Positions 41,828-52,860 of a stretch of DNA of 64,000 nt are shown one piece after another. Source of the stretch: Areca catechu (Eukaryota; Streptophyta; Magnoliopsida; Arecales; Arecaceae); the NCBI GenBank assembly GCA_021397845.1, contig JAHSVC010000071.1, positions 806,001 through 870,000 on the forward strand. The letters run 5' to 3'. Position numbers and translations under genes: made by a program. The notes under the pieces are model-generated. The model was not told the DNA's origin, made no database searches, and worked only from the letters and a program-made list of their open reading frames with translations. Numbering within the stretch: position 1 is the stretch's first letter; every line of letters begins with the position of its first letter.

Positions 41828-43286
41828 TGTTGGCTCTACCCTTGATTTTGATGAATAATAAAACGTGAGTACATATTTTGTAATAATGATTATTTGTAGT
41901 TATGAGTTTTCAGGAATCAAGCACCTCAATTCTCAAAGTTAGAGTATCATGGCACGCTTTGGCATAAAGAATTTTTTGTAATTTGAGAAGTCTTCTCCAT
42001 CCAAAAAGGACACAAATAAGTTCAAATATTATTTATATATGTTGCATTTAAGTTTCATGAAAAATCTTTTTGTTTTTGGCATGTTTGGCACTTGTTTTTG
42101 AAAATTGCAGAACCAAGTGTCGACACCTGGGAGCCCAAGTGTCGACACCTGGGAGCCCAAGTGTCGACACTTAAGCATTTAGCATGTAGAATTTTTTCAT
42201 GGCATGCCAAGTATCGACACTCAGAAGTCAAGTGTCGACACCTGAAACTCAAGTGTCGACACTTAAGTTTGCAAGTGTCGACTCAAGGCCTGAGACTTTT
42301 TGAAAATACAGAACTTGACTCTGGAGAATTTTGTATAAAATGTCGACACCTGAGAATCAAGTGTCGATACTTGAAAGTTCAAGTATCGACACCTGGAAGC
42401 CAAGTGTCGACACCTGACAGCCAAGTGTCGATACTCGAGTTCTGACAGCCTCAACGGAACTATTTTCTGACGGCCTGAATTTATGGTTTTTAGCTTCTAA
42501 CGACTAGTTCTTGATCCCTAATGGTCAAAAATGGTTTTCTGGATATTTTTCATGTATTTAAGCTTTACCAAACTCATTCATGAAGTAAGAAAAGAGAGAA
42601 AAGCAATGAAATATTCAAGAGTTAAAGTCCTCTTCAAGAACTCCACTTCCAAAAGCTAAAAAGGAGAGATTCCACTGAAAAAGTCTACATTCTTTTCATT
42701 TCATCTTTCCAAAAGTGTTCTTGAAAAGATTCCAAGTCAAGTCACATCAAGCAATCATTCAAAAGCTTCAAAGATTCCTCATCCACTTTAAGAAGAGAGT
42801 TTGCTTGTGTTTAAATTCTTGTATTCTGAATTTATTCTTGTTTGACCTAGCTTTCAAGGTTCTTGAAAGTAGGTTGTAAGGTTGTTGGTGAGCCAAAACC
42901 AACTAGGGCTGACTTGTGAGCCCAAAGACAAAACAAGTGTAGAGGTTTGTGGTGAGCCTAGATGACAAAACCAACTTAGGTTTGACTTGTGAGCCTTGAA
43001 AAACAAGTCGGCTATAATCTTTGAAGAGATTATAGTATATTTTTCCAAGGGGAGCTTGGGGAGTGGACATAGGTGCTTGGAGAGCACTGAACCACTATAA
43101 AACTTGGTGTTTGTGTGTGATTATCTCCTTTTGCTACTTGCATTTTATTTCCAACACTTTACTTATTACTTTTTGCTGCATAAACTTAAGTGTATTATCC
43201 ACAAACACTACACGACCTACACATAATTGTTTTAATTTTTAAAAGATCCAATTCACCCCCCTCTTGGGCTCCATTTCTGGGTAACA
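41828..43286 (+). repeat. 5' LTR of plus-strand copia
   Basis: 1459 bp, TGTTGGCTCTACCC to GGGTAACA. It contains an array of GTGTCGACAC palindromes (42113-42440) followed by a TGTATTTAAGCTT segment (around 42552) that could be the core promoter. Confidence 0.87.
42113..42440. repeat. GTGTCGACAC palindrome array in copia LTR
   Basis: About a dozen copies of AAGTGTCGACACCTG or close variants (ATCGATACTTG, GTCGACACTT) spaced mostly 19-25 bases. They lie upstream of the presumed promoter. The same array recurs at 53143-53467 and, on the minus element, at 12495-12755. Confidence 0.85.
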
Positions 43287-43304
43287 AGTGCTATCAAAGC
43301 GCCA
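43287..43304 (+). other. Primer-binding-site region of plus-strand copia
   Basis: AGTGCTATCAAAGCGCC follows the 5' LTR. It resembles the Sirevirus-type TGGTATCAGAGC with three changes, so it is probably a decayed tRNA-iMet site. Confidence 0.55.
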
Positions 43305-43343
43305 GTACTCTCTTGTAGGTCCAAGGATCTTGAGTAAAAGATC

Positions 43344-44744
43344 ATGGTAGCCCCAATAGGAATGGTGTTGTTGAAGGTCAAGCTTCAAACCGTCCCCCAC
43401 TATTTAATGGCACAAACTACACTTATTGAAAAACTCGCATGTGCATATTCATACAAGCCATTGATTATAATCTTTGGAGGATAATTATCAAAGGTCCTCA
43501 TCAGCCTACTATGTTGGTTAATGGCATTCCCACTTCCAAAATGAAAGATGATTAGGATGAGAATGACATTAGGCAAATAGAGTTTAATGTGAAGGCTATG
43601 AATCTATTATTTGCTTTTTAGACCCGAGTGAATTTAATAGAATCTCTAACTGTCTCTCCGCTAAGGAAATATGAGACACACCAAGTAAAAACAACTAAAG
43701 TTAATATGCTCATTCACATATATAAAATATTCAAAATGGAACCTATTGAATCTATAAGTGAGATGTATACTAGGTTCACAAATATTGTGAATGGCATGAG
43801 AAGCCTAGGAAAGATTTTATCTAATGATGACTTGTAAACAAACTTCTCAGGTCTCTTCCGGTTTCATGGGATGCCAAGGTAACTGCTATAGAAGAAGCCA
43901 AGGATGTCAACACTCTACCTCTCGAACAATTGTTGGGCTCATTGATGACATATGAGCTTTTATTAAAGAAAAAGAATGTGGATGTTGATAATAAGAAGAA
44001 AGTGATCGCTTTTAAGTCCACCAAAAAGATGAATCAATTGAAGATTTAGAAGAAGAAGATGAAGAAGATGAGACGGCTCTCATGGCTAGAAAACTCAAGA
44101 GGTTCATGAGAAAGAAGAAGTATAACTTCAAGAAGAAACCTCTAAAAGGAAAGCCTAGCAAAGAGAAGGAGAAGGAGAAAGAAAAGCAGCCCACATGCTT
44201 TGAATGCAAGAAATCGGGCCACTTCAAAATGGACTGCCCCCTACTTAAAAAGAGCAGAAGAAGACTAAGAAAGAAGGCCATGATGGCAACCTGGAGTGAC
44301 AGCGAGGACTCCAACTCTGAGGAAGAACATCAAGAAGTTGCAAACTTCTGTTTGATGGTCGATCATGATGAGGTACTTTATGAAACTGAAAATGAGTTCA
44401 CTTTTGATGAATGGCATGAGGTTTCTAACGAATTAGTCATTGAATTTCAAAAACTGAAGTCAAAGCATAAAGAACTAAAAAGGCAAAACTTGGATTTAGT
44501 TAAAGCAAATGATAAGTTTCCAACTGAAAATGGTTGCTTGCTTCTTCAAAATAAAAAGCTAAATGATAAAATTATTACTCTTGAAAAAGAAAAGAAAGTT
44601 TTGAAAAAGAAAAACTTTTCTGCATCTAATGAAAACTCCTCAAAACAAAATAAAGAGATTTTGGAAGAAAACAAAAGGTACAAAGAAGAACTTGAAAAGT
44701 TGAAAACATTTGTTGAAAAATTTACATATAGTTCTAAAAATTGA
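43344..44744 (+). pseudogene. Copia gag with CCHC knuckle and coiled coil
   Basis: Reads PPLFNGTNYTYWKTRMCIF and IRQIEFNVKAMNLLFAF (UBN2-type gag region), then VNMLIHIYKIFKMEP, then TAIEEAKDVNTLPLEQLLGS. The open part 44082-44744 has a basic stretch, the knuckle CFECKKSGHFKMDCP (CX2CX4HX4C), an acidic TWSDSEDSNSEEEHQE segment and a long lysine/glutamate-rich coiled coil. This order is typical of Sirevirus gag. Stops and shifts break the first 700 bases. The solo LTR at 44746 ends the frame; the coding continues at 46210. Confidence 0.82.
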
Positions 44745-44745
44745 A

Positions 44746-46209
44746 TGGTGGGGACACCAGAGGCACCAGAATAAGACAGAGGCTTTTCAACCCTCTATGG
44801 ATTGATCAATAATTTATGAGTCCATATGTAATAAGGGCTTAGCCTATCTAAGTCCATTTTAGTTGTTATTTGAGTCTTTTGAGTTGTTATTTTAGTTCTG
44901 TACTAGTCAGCTCATGTTGAGCTAGTTCAGTCCAATGCTAGTTAGCTCATGTTGAGCTAATTTTATTTTTTTTGAGTCCTATCCAAGTACACTGAAAACT
45001 CAAGACTATATCATACAAGTGATGACCAAGTCCAACCAGATTGAAGACATGGAAGTATAGCCCAAGTCCAATCCAGCTTGAAGATTTGAAGACCCCAGGA
45101 GGAAAATTCAGAAAACCCTGATTCCTTGCAGATGCCCTCCAGATATCCAGATTCCCTTCCAGATGCCAGAATATATTTATAGACTAGGGAATCCATGATT
45201 CCAGAGGTTCATCTGCATCTTAGCCTAAAGAAATCAAGCCCAGGCACCAAGCCCAAGCCCTTAAGAAGCAATATACCAGGGAATATTCTACTACATAGCT
45301 ACTAGGCCACCCCAGCTTCAAAGGCCCAAGCCCATGCGCCCGAGCCCCTTTGGGCTGGCCCCTTGCTGCTCCTAGAAGACCATCATGCCCCCTAGGCCTC
45401 CTTGGAGTGTTGACCAAGTCAAGAAAATTTTTAGGGATTTTTTCTACCTAATGTTTCCTTATTTCTAGCTAGGGTTTGAGAGGGAAAATGATTCTTATGT
45501 AAAGACAAATGTGCCCTTACTTGGAGCTCAAGACTAAGGGTTTATTTAAAGGACCCTAGTCTCTTGTATGAGATTGATTTTGATATATGAATTAAAACTT
45601 GAGTTTTCTTCAATTGCTTTGTGCTACCCTGCTTTGTGCTTAAGGGTTTTATTGATGCTTTCTTCTTCCGGTGTTGCAATAGATTCCTACCGCCAACCAA
45701 CCTTCCAGAGCCCTGGCTTCCCTCCTCCAAAACTTTCTTTTCCTTGCTATTTTCTCTTATTTCCTTGTTCCCTTGTGAGTTTTCTAACCCCTGACAGGTC
45801 GTTTACAGGTCCCCGAGTTCCTACGAATCCAATGGCTCCAGCCAAGCCTCAATCGGATCACCGAGCAGAAAGCTGGGTATCCGCAGATCTTTGGCTCGGT
45901 TTTCTAGGCCGCATCCATCGAGGAACGAGTAATCTCTTCACTATGATCTTCACCAGGCACATCAGACGTTGTCAGGTACACCCCTTCTATCGCTAGTAAT
46001 TTTATTATGGGAGAACTTGCCCTAATCGAGGCTTCTCAGCCCCAGCGATCCATCTTTACTGCTTTCTTAGGTCCTAATCTGCATGCTTAGTTTCTAAAAT
46101 TCATATAGAATTCCCTACAACTTATTTTGATCTGATATTCGGGAATTAATCACCTAACCCAACAAACAAAATTCACAAAATTAATCGAATGCATATTAGT
46201 CCCGCATCA
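44746..46209 (+). mobile_element. Solo LTR of the NA2 family
   Basis: 1464 bp, TGGTGGGGACACC to CCCGCATCA, with a perfect TSD TTGAA (44741-44745 and 46210-46214). It matches the NA2 LTRs along its length in opposite orientation, with noticeable divergence. It interrupts the copia gag coiled coil: the frame resumes as LNMLLNSQRAIFNKAGLGFK. Confidence 0.87.
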
Positions 46210-46985
46210 TTGAACATGCTTTTAAATAGTCAAAGGGCTATTTTCAACAAAGCCGGTTTAGGTTTTAAAACTCAAAAACAGCAAAAAATTTTCAAGAGTT
46301 TTTTATACCTGCATCGTCACCTATTACTTGCTATACTTGTGGTATTGTAAGACATAAATCTTACTTATTCAATGAAAGAAAAATTAGCAATGCTAAGAAA
46401 GTTTGGGTTCCAAAAGGAACCATTACTATTAACCTAAAAGGACCCAAGATGACTTGGATACCTAAAGTCTCCACCTGATTTTTATTGTAGGTATGCTTTG
46501 CAACCAATAAAAAAAGAATGTGATACCTCGACAGTGGTTGCTCAAGGCACATGACCGGAGATGTGGAGCAATTCTCATCACTCGAATATCAAAACGGTGG
46601 TAATCTAACATTTGGTGATAGTAGAAAGGGCAAGATTGTCGGAATTGGTAAAGTCCATATCATCCCTTCTACTTACATTGATAATGTGTTGTATGTTGAT
46701 GGTTTGAAACACAATTTACTTAGCATTAATCAATTTTGTGACAAGAATTTTAAAGTTGTTTTCGAATCTTCTTTGTGCATTGTTTCTAGTCTAGATGATA
46801 ATGGCATCAAGTTCATTGGTCATAGGCATGGCAATATTTATATGATTGATCTTGATGATCTTCCTGTTCAAAATGGTCAATGCCTAGTGGCAATGGAAGC
46901 CAAGATCAATGAAACTAGTTGGCTTTGGCATCGTAGACTAGGACATGCAAGTATGCATCTGATTTCAAAACTTAGCAAAAAGAAT
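46210..46985 (+). pseudogene. Copia protease and pre-integrase domain
   Basis: Protease active site LDSGCSRHMTGD (46520-46556; Asp-Ser-Gly kept), followed by the open frame from 46551. That frame contains FGDSRKGKIVGIGKV, YVDGLKHNLLSINQFCD and the GAG-pre-integrase region SWLWHRRLGHASMHLISKL (both His of the HHCC finger). The frame breaks at 46985. Confidence 0.85.
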
Positions 46986-48080
46986 TGATAAAAGATTTAC
47001 CAAAACTTAGTTTTGAAAAAGACAAGATTTGTAGTGCTTGCCAACTCGGAAAACAAACCCAATCATCTTTTAAATCAAAAGGAGTAGTCTCTACATCTAG
47101 ACCCTTAGAGTTGCTTCATATGGACCTCTTTGGGCTAATTAGAACATCTAGTTTGGGAGGTAAGAAGTACGGTCTAGTTATTGTAGGTGATTTCTCATGT
47201 TTACTTGGGTCATGTTTTAGCACACAATGATGAAACATTTTCTGTATTCATTAGATTTCATAAAAGAGTTTCAAATGAAAAAGGTGTTTCAATTGTATCT
47301 TTGAGAAGTGACCATGGAACCGAATTTAAAAATTCTAATTTGATAAATTTTGTATTGAAAATGGCATTCATCATAATTTTTCTGTACCTAGGATACCACA
47401 ACAAAATGGGATAGCAGAAAGGAAAAATTGAACTCTTGAAGAAATGGCACGCACCATGCTTTGCGAAAATGACCTACCAAGATATTTTTGGATGAAAGCC
47501 ATAAACACTGCATGCTATGTTTTAAACCATGTTTTAATCCGACTGATTTTAAAGAAAATATCTTATGAGCTTTGGAAGGGTAGAAAACCTTCAATTAGAT
47601 ATTTTCGAGTTTTTGGATGCCGTTGTTTCATCTTAAACAATGGTAAAGATAATTTAAGTAAATTTGATGCCAAGTCAGATGAGGGTGTCTTTCTAGGCTA
47701 CTCTATATCTAGCAAGGCATACAGGGTCTTCAATAGAAAAGCTCTTGTTGTTGAAGAATCCATACATGTTGTATTTGATGAATCTAACCAGAAATCTTCT
47801 AGAAAAGAAGATGTGCTTTATGATGAAATAGTTATTAAAAGAATTGAAGAGATGAACAACAATGAAGAGCCCACCAAGGAACAAGAAGATGATCAAAACA
47901 TGAAAGAAGACAAGATCAAGAAAATGAAAATGCATCATTACCTGATCCTCTACTTAAAGAATGGAGGTATGCTCATGGACACCCCAAAGAACTTATCATT
48001 GGTGATCCATCTAAAGGTGTAAGTACTCGATCATCTCTTAGAAATGTTTGTGATTATTTAGCATTTGTATCTCAAATAGA
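46985..48080 (+). pseudogene. Copia integrase
   Basis: Starts with CSACQLGKQ (the two Cys of the HHCC finger), then LLHMDLFGLIRTSSLGGKKY (first catalytic Asp), a frameshift after DFSC at 47200, SLRSDHGTEFKNSN (second Asp), then the region of the third acid is lost to shifts. The open frame 47444-48022 continues with ARTMLCENDLPRYFW, RVFGCRCFILN and GVFLGYSISSKAYRVFN, and an acidic tail. Not functional. Confidence 0.85.
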
Positions 48081-48149
48081 ACTTAAATTATTGAAGAAGT
48101 TGAAAATGATCATAATTAGATTAATGCTATGCAAGATGAACTTAATCAA

Positions 48150-49400
48150 TTAAAAGAAATAATGTTTGGATTTTGGTAGATAGACCTTCAAAGTTCAATA
48201 ATTGGCACAAAATGGGTTTTCAGAAACCAACTTGATGAAAATAGAATTGTTACAAGAAATAAAGCTAGACTAGTTGTCAAAAGATAAAATCAGGAGGAAG
48301 GGATTGATTTGATGAAACCTTTGCTCCTGTTGCTAGACTTGAGGCAATTAGGCTATTATTGGCTTTTGCTTGTTTTATGGATTTAAATTATTTCAAATGG
48401 ATGTCAAAAGTATCTTTTAAATGGTTTATCGAAGAAGAGTTTTATGTTGAACAACCATCCAGTTTTGAAAATCATAAATTTTCAAACCATGTTTTTAAAC
48501 TTCATAAAGCTTTGTATGGTTTGAAACAAGCTCCAAGAGCTTGGTATGATCGTTTAAGTTCTTTATTGCTCAAAAGTAATTTTACTAGAGGTAATGTAGA
48601 TACTACTTTATTTTTGAAAAAGAAGAATGAGATCTCTAGTAGTACAAGTATATGTGGATGATATTATATTCGGTGCTACTAACGAATCTCTTTGTCAAGA
48701 GTTTGCAAAGTTAATGCAGGATGAGTTTGAGATAAGCATGATGGGAGAACATAGCTTCTTCCTCAGACTCTGAATAAAGCAAACCAAAGAGGAAATCTTC
48801 ATTAACCAAGCTAAGTTCACAAAAGAAATTCTGAAAAAGTTTGGGATGGAGAACACCAAGCCTTTAGGTACACCAATGAGCTCCTCTTGTAAGCTTGGCA
48901 AAGACGAATCAGGTAAATCTATTGACCAAAAGCTTATAGAGGAATGATAGGCTTATTGCTATACCTAACTGCTAGTAGGCCAGATATTATGTTCAGTGTT
49001 TGTACGTATGCAAGATATCAGTCTGTACCTAAAGAGTCTCATCTTTTGGCTGTTAAATGCATACTTAAATATCTGTCTGGCATAATTGATATTGGTCTTT
49101 GGTACTCTAGAGATTTTCATTTGAATTGATTGCTTATTGTGATGCTAACTTTGCTGGGTGTAACTTGATCGTAAAGTAATAGTGGAACCTGTCAGTTTCT
49201 TTGGGTTAATTTGATCTCATGGAGTAGCAAGAAATAGAATTCGGTTGCTCTATCTACGGTGGAAGCCGAATATATAGCAGTTGGAAGCTATTGTGCTCAA
49301 ATCCTATAGATCAAACAACAACTCAAAGATTTTGGCATTAAACTAATTAAGACATCCATAAGATCGTGACAATACTTGTGCAATCAATCTAGCTATAAAT
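48150..49400 (+). pseudogene. Copia reverse transcriptase and RNase H
   Basis: RT blocks in changing frames: FKLHKALYGLKQAPRAWYDRL (48500), VYVDDIIFGATNESLCQEF (48650; YVDD active site), then GLLLYLTASRPDIMFSVC (48950), ESHLLAVKCILKYLSGI and, around 49200-49300, a SWSSKKQNSVALSTVEAEY-like RNase H block. At least five frame changes. The order gag-protease-integrase-RT-RNase H defines Ty1/copia. Confidence 0.85.
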
Positions 49401-50632
49401 CCTATGCAACATTCAAGAAGTAATGCCATTGAAATAAGACATCATTCATAAAGATCATATACAAAACTCTAATATGATCATTGAATTTTGTGTTCTGATG
49501 ATCAACTAGCCTGATATGTGTTACCAAACCCTGAGTGAAGAGAGATTTTGTATGATTAGAAGAGAGTTAGGAATCATTGACCCATTTTCTTAGAACTCTC
49601 TCAATTTCCACCCTACCTATTTATTATTTTTTTGCTCAAAATCACTTTTATTGAGTCCCAAAACTTTTCAAAAGTCCCTTAAATTTTTACAAATTTTTTT
49701 GATTTTTTTTTGGGAAATTTCTTGGCCAAGTGTGACACTTGGATTTTGCGAAGTGTCGACACTTGAGAAATTTGAAGTGTCGACACTCGCAGAAATTTCA
49801 GAGTTTTTAGGACTTGTTTGAACCACTTTTGTTTTTTATTTCCATCCTTTCCCAAGTGCCCTAGTGGTCCCCTACCATCCACTAACCTCCGGAACAAATT
49901 GATTTCCCCCATGCCCCTTCGATTCAAGGTATTTCTCTCCCTCTTCTCTCTCTTTCAAACCGTGAATCCATGTTTTCTTCAATTTCATCTGTATTATTTC
50001 ACTAAAATCTGTTTTTCGTAGTATTTGGATCCTTTTTTTTCCTAATCTGTGGTGAATCATTTTGTCCATGTTTTTCTTGGATTCTTTCTTATTTTGAACC
50101 AGTTCTCATCTTGAATGTCTGGATTTTACCTTGTTACTATTGCATTGAGGGTTCTTGGCCGAAAACCTTATTTTTCTTGGATTAGAGTTCTGATTTCTTG
50201 GATTTCTCTTATTTAAATGGATTATGTGTTTAATTTTACAATTTATGCCTCTTTTTGCCCCTTATTCCGCACGGTTTCATGATAAATGGAAGTTTTTGGG
50301 ACAAAAATCTACCATTTAATGTTTAAATTGATTTTCTACCAAATAAAAATTTAATTTCACTCGGCATTGTTCGATTCATAGTTATTAACTAATTTCTCCA
50401 ACTTTTACCTTCCAATTTCATGATTTTATCCCAAACCTAAACCAATCTATTTGATTTCAACAAACCCTAGTTATTTTCCTCAAATTATTGTCGTTTTAAA
50501 TCAAAACTAAACAATGTTTTCACTATCTTCAAATCAACTTCTTGATTGAACCCACTAATTTGCCTTTCTTAGTAGACATATCCCTATTCCTTAAGCTTAC
50601 CCCTTCTTCCATCCTTCCCTCAGCTGGTAGAC
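49400..50632 (+). other. Leader of copia ORF3, with likely intron
   Basis: AT-rich. A GTGTCGACAC pair lies at 49754-49790. A possible intron runs from AAG|GTATTTCTCTC (donor near 49929) to CTTCCCTCAG|CTGG (acceptor near 50623), just before the ORF3 start. The minus-strand copy shows the same donor (AAGGTATTTCTC around 60050) but an altered acceptor (CTCAACTGG). A spliced ORF3 leader is an inference. Confidence 0.5.
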
Positions 50633-52245
50633 ATGGGACCTAGGAAGAGATTGATAGTTAAAAGGAAGTTTGGATAGAGTTCAGCAGAGAGGAGATCGAA
50701 GGCTAGGCATGACAGTGGTCAAACCAATAGTTCAGCAATCCCTGGATCACCCCGTGCAGAGAGGATGGCAGGGAAGGCAGTGGTAGCAGGCAGGCGGATA
50801 GATCTTGAGTTCTTTGACAGGCTGCACTTTCAGATCAGATAGACACTTCAGGATGCTGGGCTGGTACCCTTCTGTACCATGTAGGAGAGGTACTATCCAC
50901 ATTTGGTGCACGAGTTTATGGAACCCTGGATTGTCGTCGTCTACTATGGAGCACTACAGTCAGAGGTATACAGATTCCACTATCTGAGGAGGTTCTGAGT
51001 CAGGTCTGGGAGATCCCATACCGAGGGATTTCTATTTTACTGTTGAGGATAGAGAGGAGGCGTTCAGATGCATCCTAGAGAGAGAGGATGATCGCGGCGT
51101 GGCTACAGTCACCGTGAACTAGTTGTCGTTGAGATGCACCTGCTCCATCACATCATAGAATGGATTCTGCTCCTGAAGACTGGCAGGTTTGACTTTATTA
51201 CAGAGCGGGAGCTAATGCTCATGGTGAGCTTGACTCAGAGGACACAAATAGATATTCCATCATTGATGTTAGCCTAGATGAGAGATGCAGCGACATAGAG
51301 GAGGCATTGCTTGCCATACGAGATGGCTCTCGCTCATCTTTTCCGTGCTTACAGAGTTCCTTTGGAGGGGGAGACCTCCAAGGAGATCTTACATATGGAT
51401 GTTTATGACGAGAGATCACTTCACCGTATGGGATATAGATTGGGTGCTAGATGCTGGGTTCGTAGGGAGTCTGGTCAGGAGCCAGACGAGGAGGACGAGT
51501 TGAGAGAGACCGAGGCTGAGCCATCAGGCCTGTCGTTACACCTCCTCGTGTTGGACCTGCTTCAGAGCCTGAGCCGGTGACTCCTGCAGCTACCCCTTCT
51601 ACTCCTCCTCCATCTTCTATTGATACATCTTTCAAGGAGCACGCCAGACAGTAGTTCACAAAGCTAAGGAGTGAGTAGTTAAATTAGGTGTCCGCACGAC
51701 TCAGTTTCATATCAAGATTAAGGGCCTTAGAGCCTATACTGCTTTGGAGCACACTGAGATGCGTCACACCATGGAGGAGGGATTCGCTCGTATCGAGGAT
51801 TTACTTAGATCCCTTCTACCTCCAGCAGCTCCTGCAGCTCCATATGATGATGCTGATGATGTTGACCACCAGGATGGGCATGATGATATAGTCAGTGGTG
51901 GTGATGAAGATGATGGAAGTGATGATAGAGCGACTGATTTATTGATGATGACAATGACAGCGACAGTGATGGTGGTGTAGATGGCTATGAGATGGTCAGC
52001 CGAGAGCCACAGACTCCTGCTATTCCTCCTGCTGATCAAGTATCACACCGATCTCCACTGCTCCTATGTTCATCACACCTGCTGAGCTCTTCCACCTCTT
52101 CTATTCGATCATCTAGGGTTGTACCCCGCATAGGACCTTCTATTAGGACTAGGAGCTGTGGTATTATGAAGACTCCTAGAGATCTAGCTCATAGGTCCAG
52201 GATCTTGGTCCTATATCTTTTGAGATCCCATCTAATGAGGAATAG
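50633..52245 (+). pseudogene. Copia ORF3 (env-position ORF, plant transposon protein-like)
   Basis: Starts MGPRKRLIVKRKFG and ends near a stop at 52243, about 537 codons with several stops. Conserved parts: RMAGKAVVAGRRIDLEFFD, LMLMVSLTQRTQIDIPSLM, a RRHCLPYEMALAHLFRAYRV block and LEGETSKEILHMDVYDE. The order resembles the 'putative plant transposon protein' domain (PF20167 type). The last third is acidic with Asp/Gly repeats (51840-51990). It stands where Sireviruses carry an env-like gene, but no signal peptide or membrane segment is visible in the pieces. Function unknown. The outer minus copia has the same ORF at 57660-59297. Confidence 0.65.
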
Positions 52246-52860
52246 CCTCACAGATGTTATTCTGTGTTGTTATCATAAATATCTTATGTTTCATGATTAT
52301 GTACTCCATTTTATGTTGTATGTTTCAGTGTATGCTAATTGATTCAGCAAATTTGTACTGAAACTCTTATATATATATATATATATATATATTCCATTTT
52401 TGTGCTAACATTGATTGAATTCACTTTGTTTAAATTTTGCTTTGAGATTATTGACTTTGATACCCTACTCTTAGGCTCTGATACAGGTTTATTTTATTGA
52501 AAACTAAACCTTTCCTGAGCTCTGATACCTTCTTTGTCTAAGTGCATTTATTAAGGGGGAGTTTACTCCCTTTACTTTTAATGATTGATAAAAAGGGGGA
52601 GTAGGATATATAAAGTTTTTAAATTTTAGATTTTATACTTCAATTAAAACTTTCTCTGATACGAAATGCTCTGAAATGATCTGACACAAAATGTTTCACT
52701 AAGGGAGAGAGTAAATGTATTCTCTTTGCTTAAATTATACCTCTCATCTATTAAAATTATGGTGTATGAGCTTGAAATCATGTTTATGAAGTATCATATC
52801 TAAAAATTGAATTTGAATGTTTATATACTCAAGATTTGTCATCATCAAAAAGGGAGAGAT
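52246..52860 (+). other. 3' internal region with multiple polypurine tracts
   Basis: Non-coding. Purine tracts at about 52551 (AAGGGGGAG), 52594 (AAAAAGGGGGAGTAGGA), 52700 (AAGGGAGAGAG) and 52848-52860 (AAAAAGGGAGAGAT, next to the LTR). An AT dinucleotide repeat lies at 52370-52391. Repeats of CTCTGATAC (52478, 52510 and others) are also present. Confidence 0.7.

Noticed and set aside
42092..42445. Regularly spaced palindromic repeat resembling a CRISPR array
   Set aside because: Spacing is irregular, spacers are themselves similar, and it lies inside a retrotransposon LTR of a plant.
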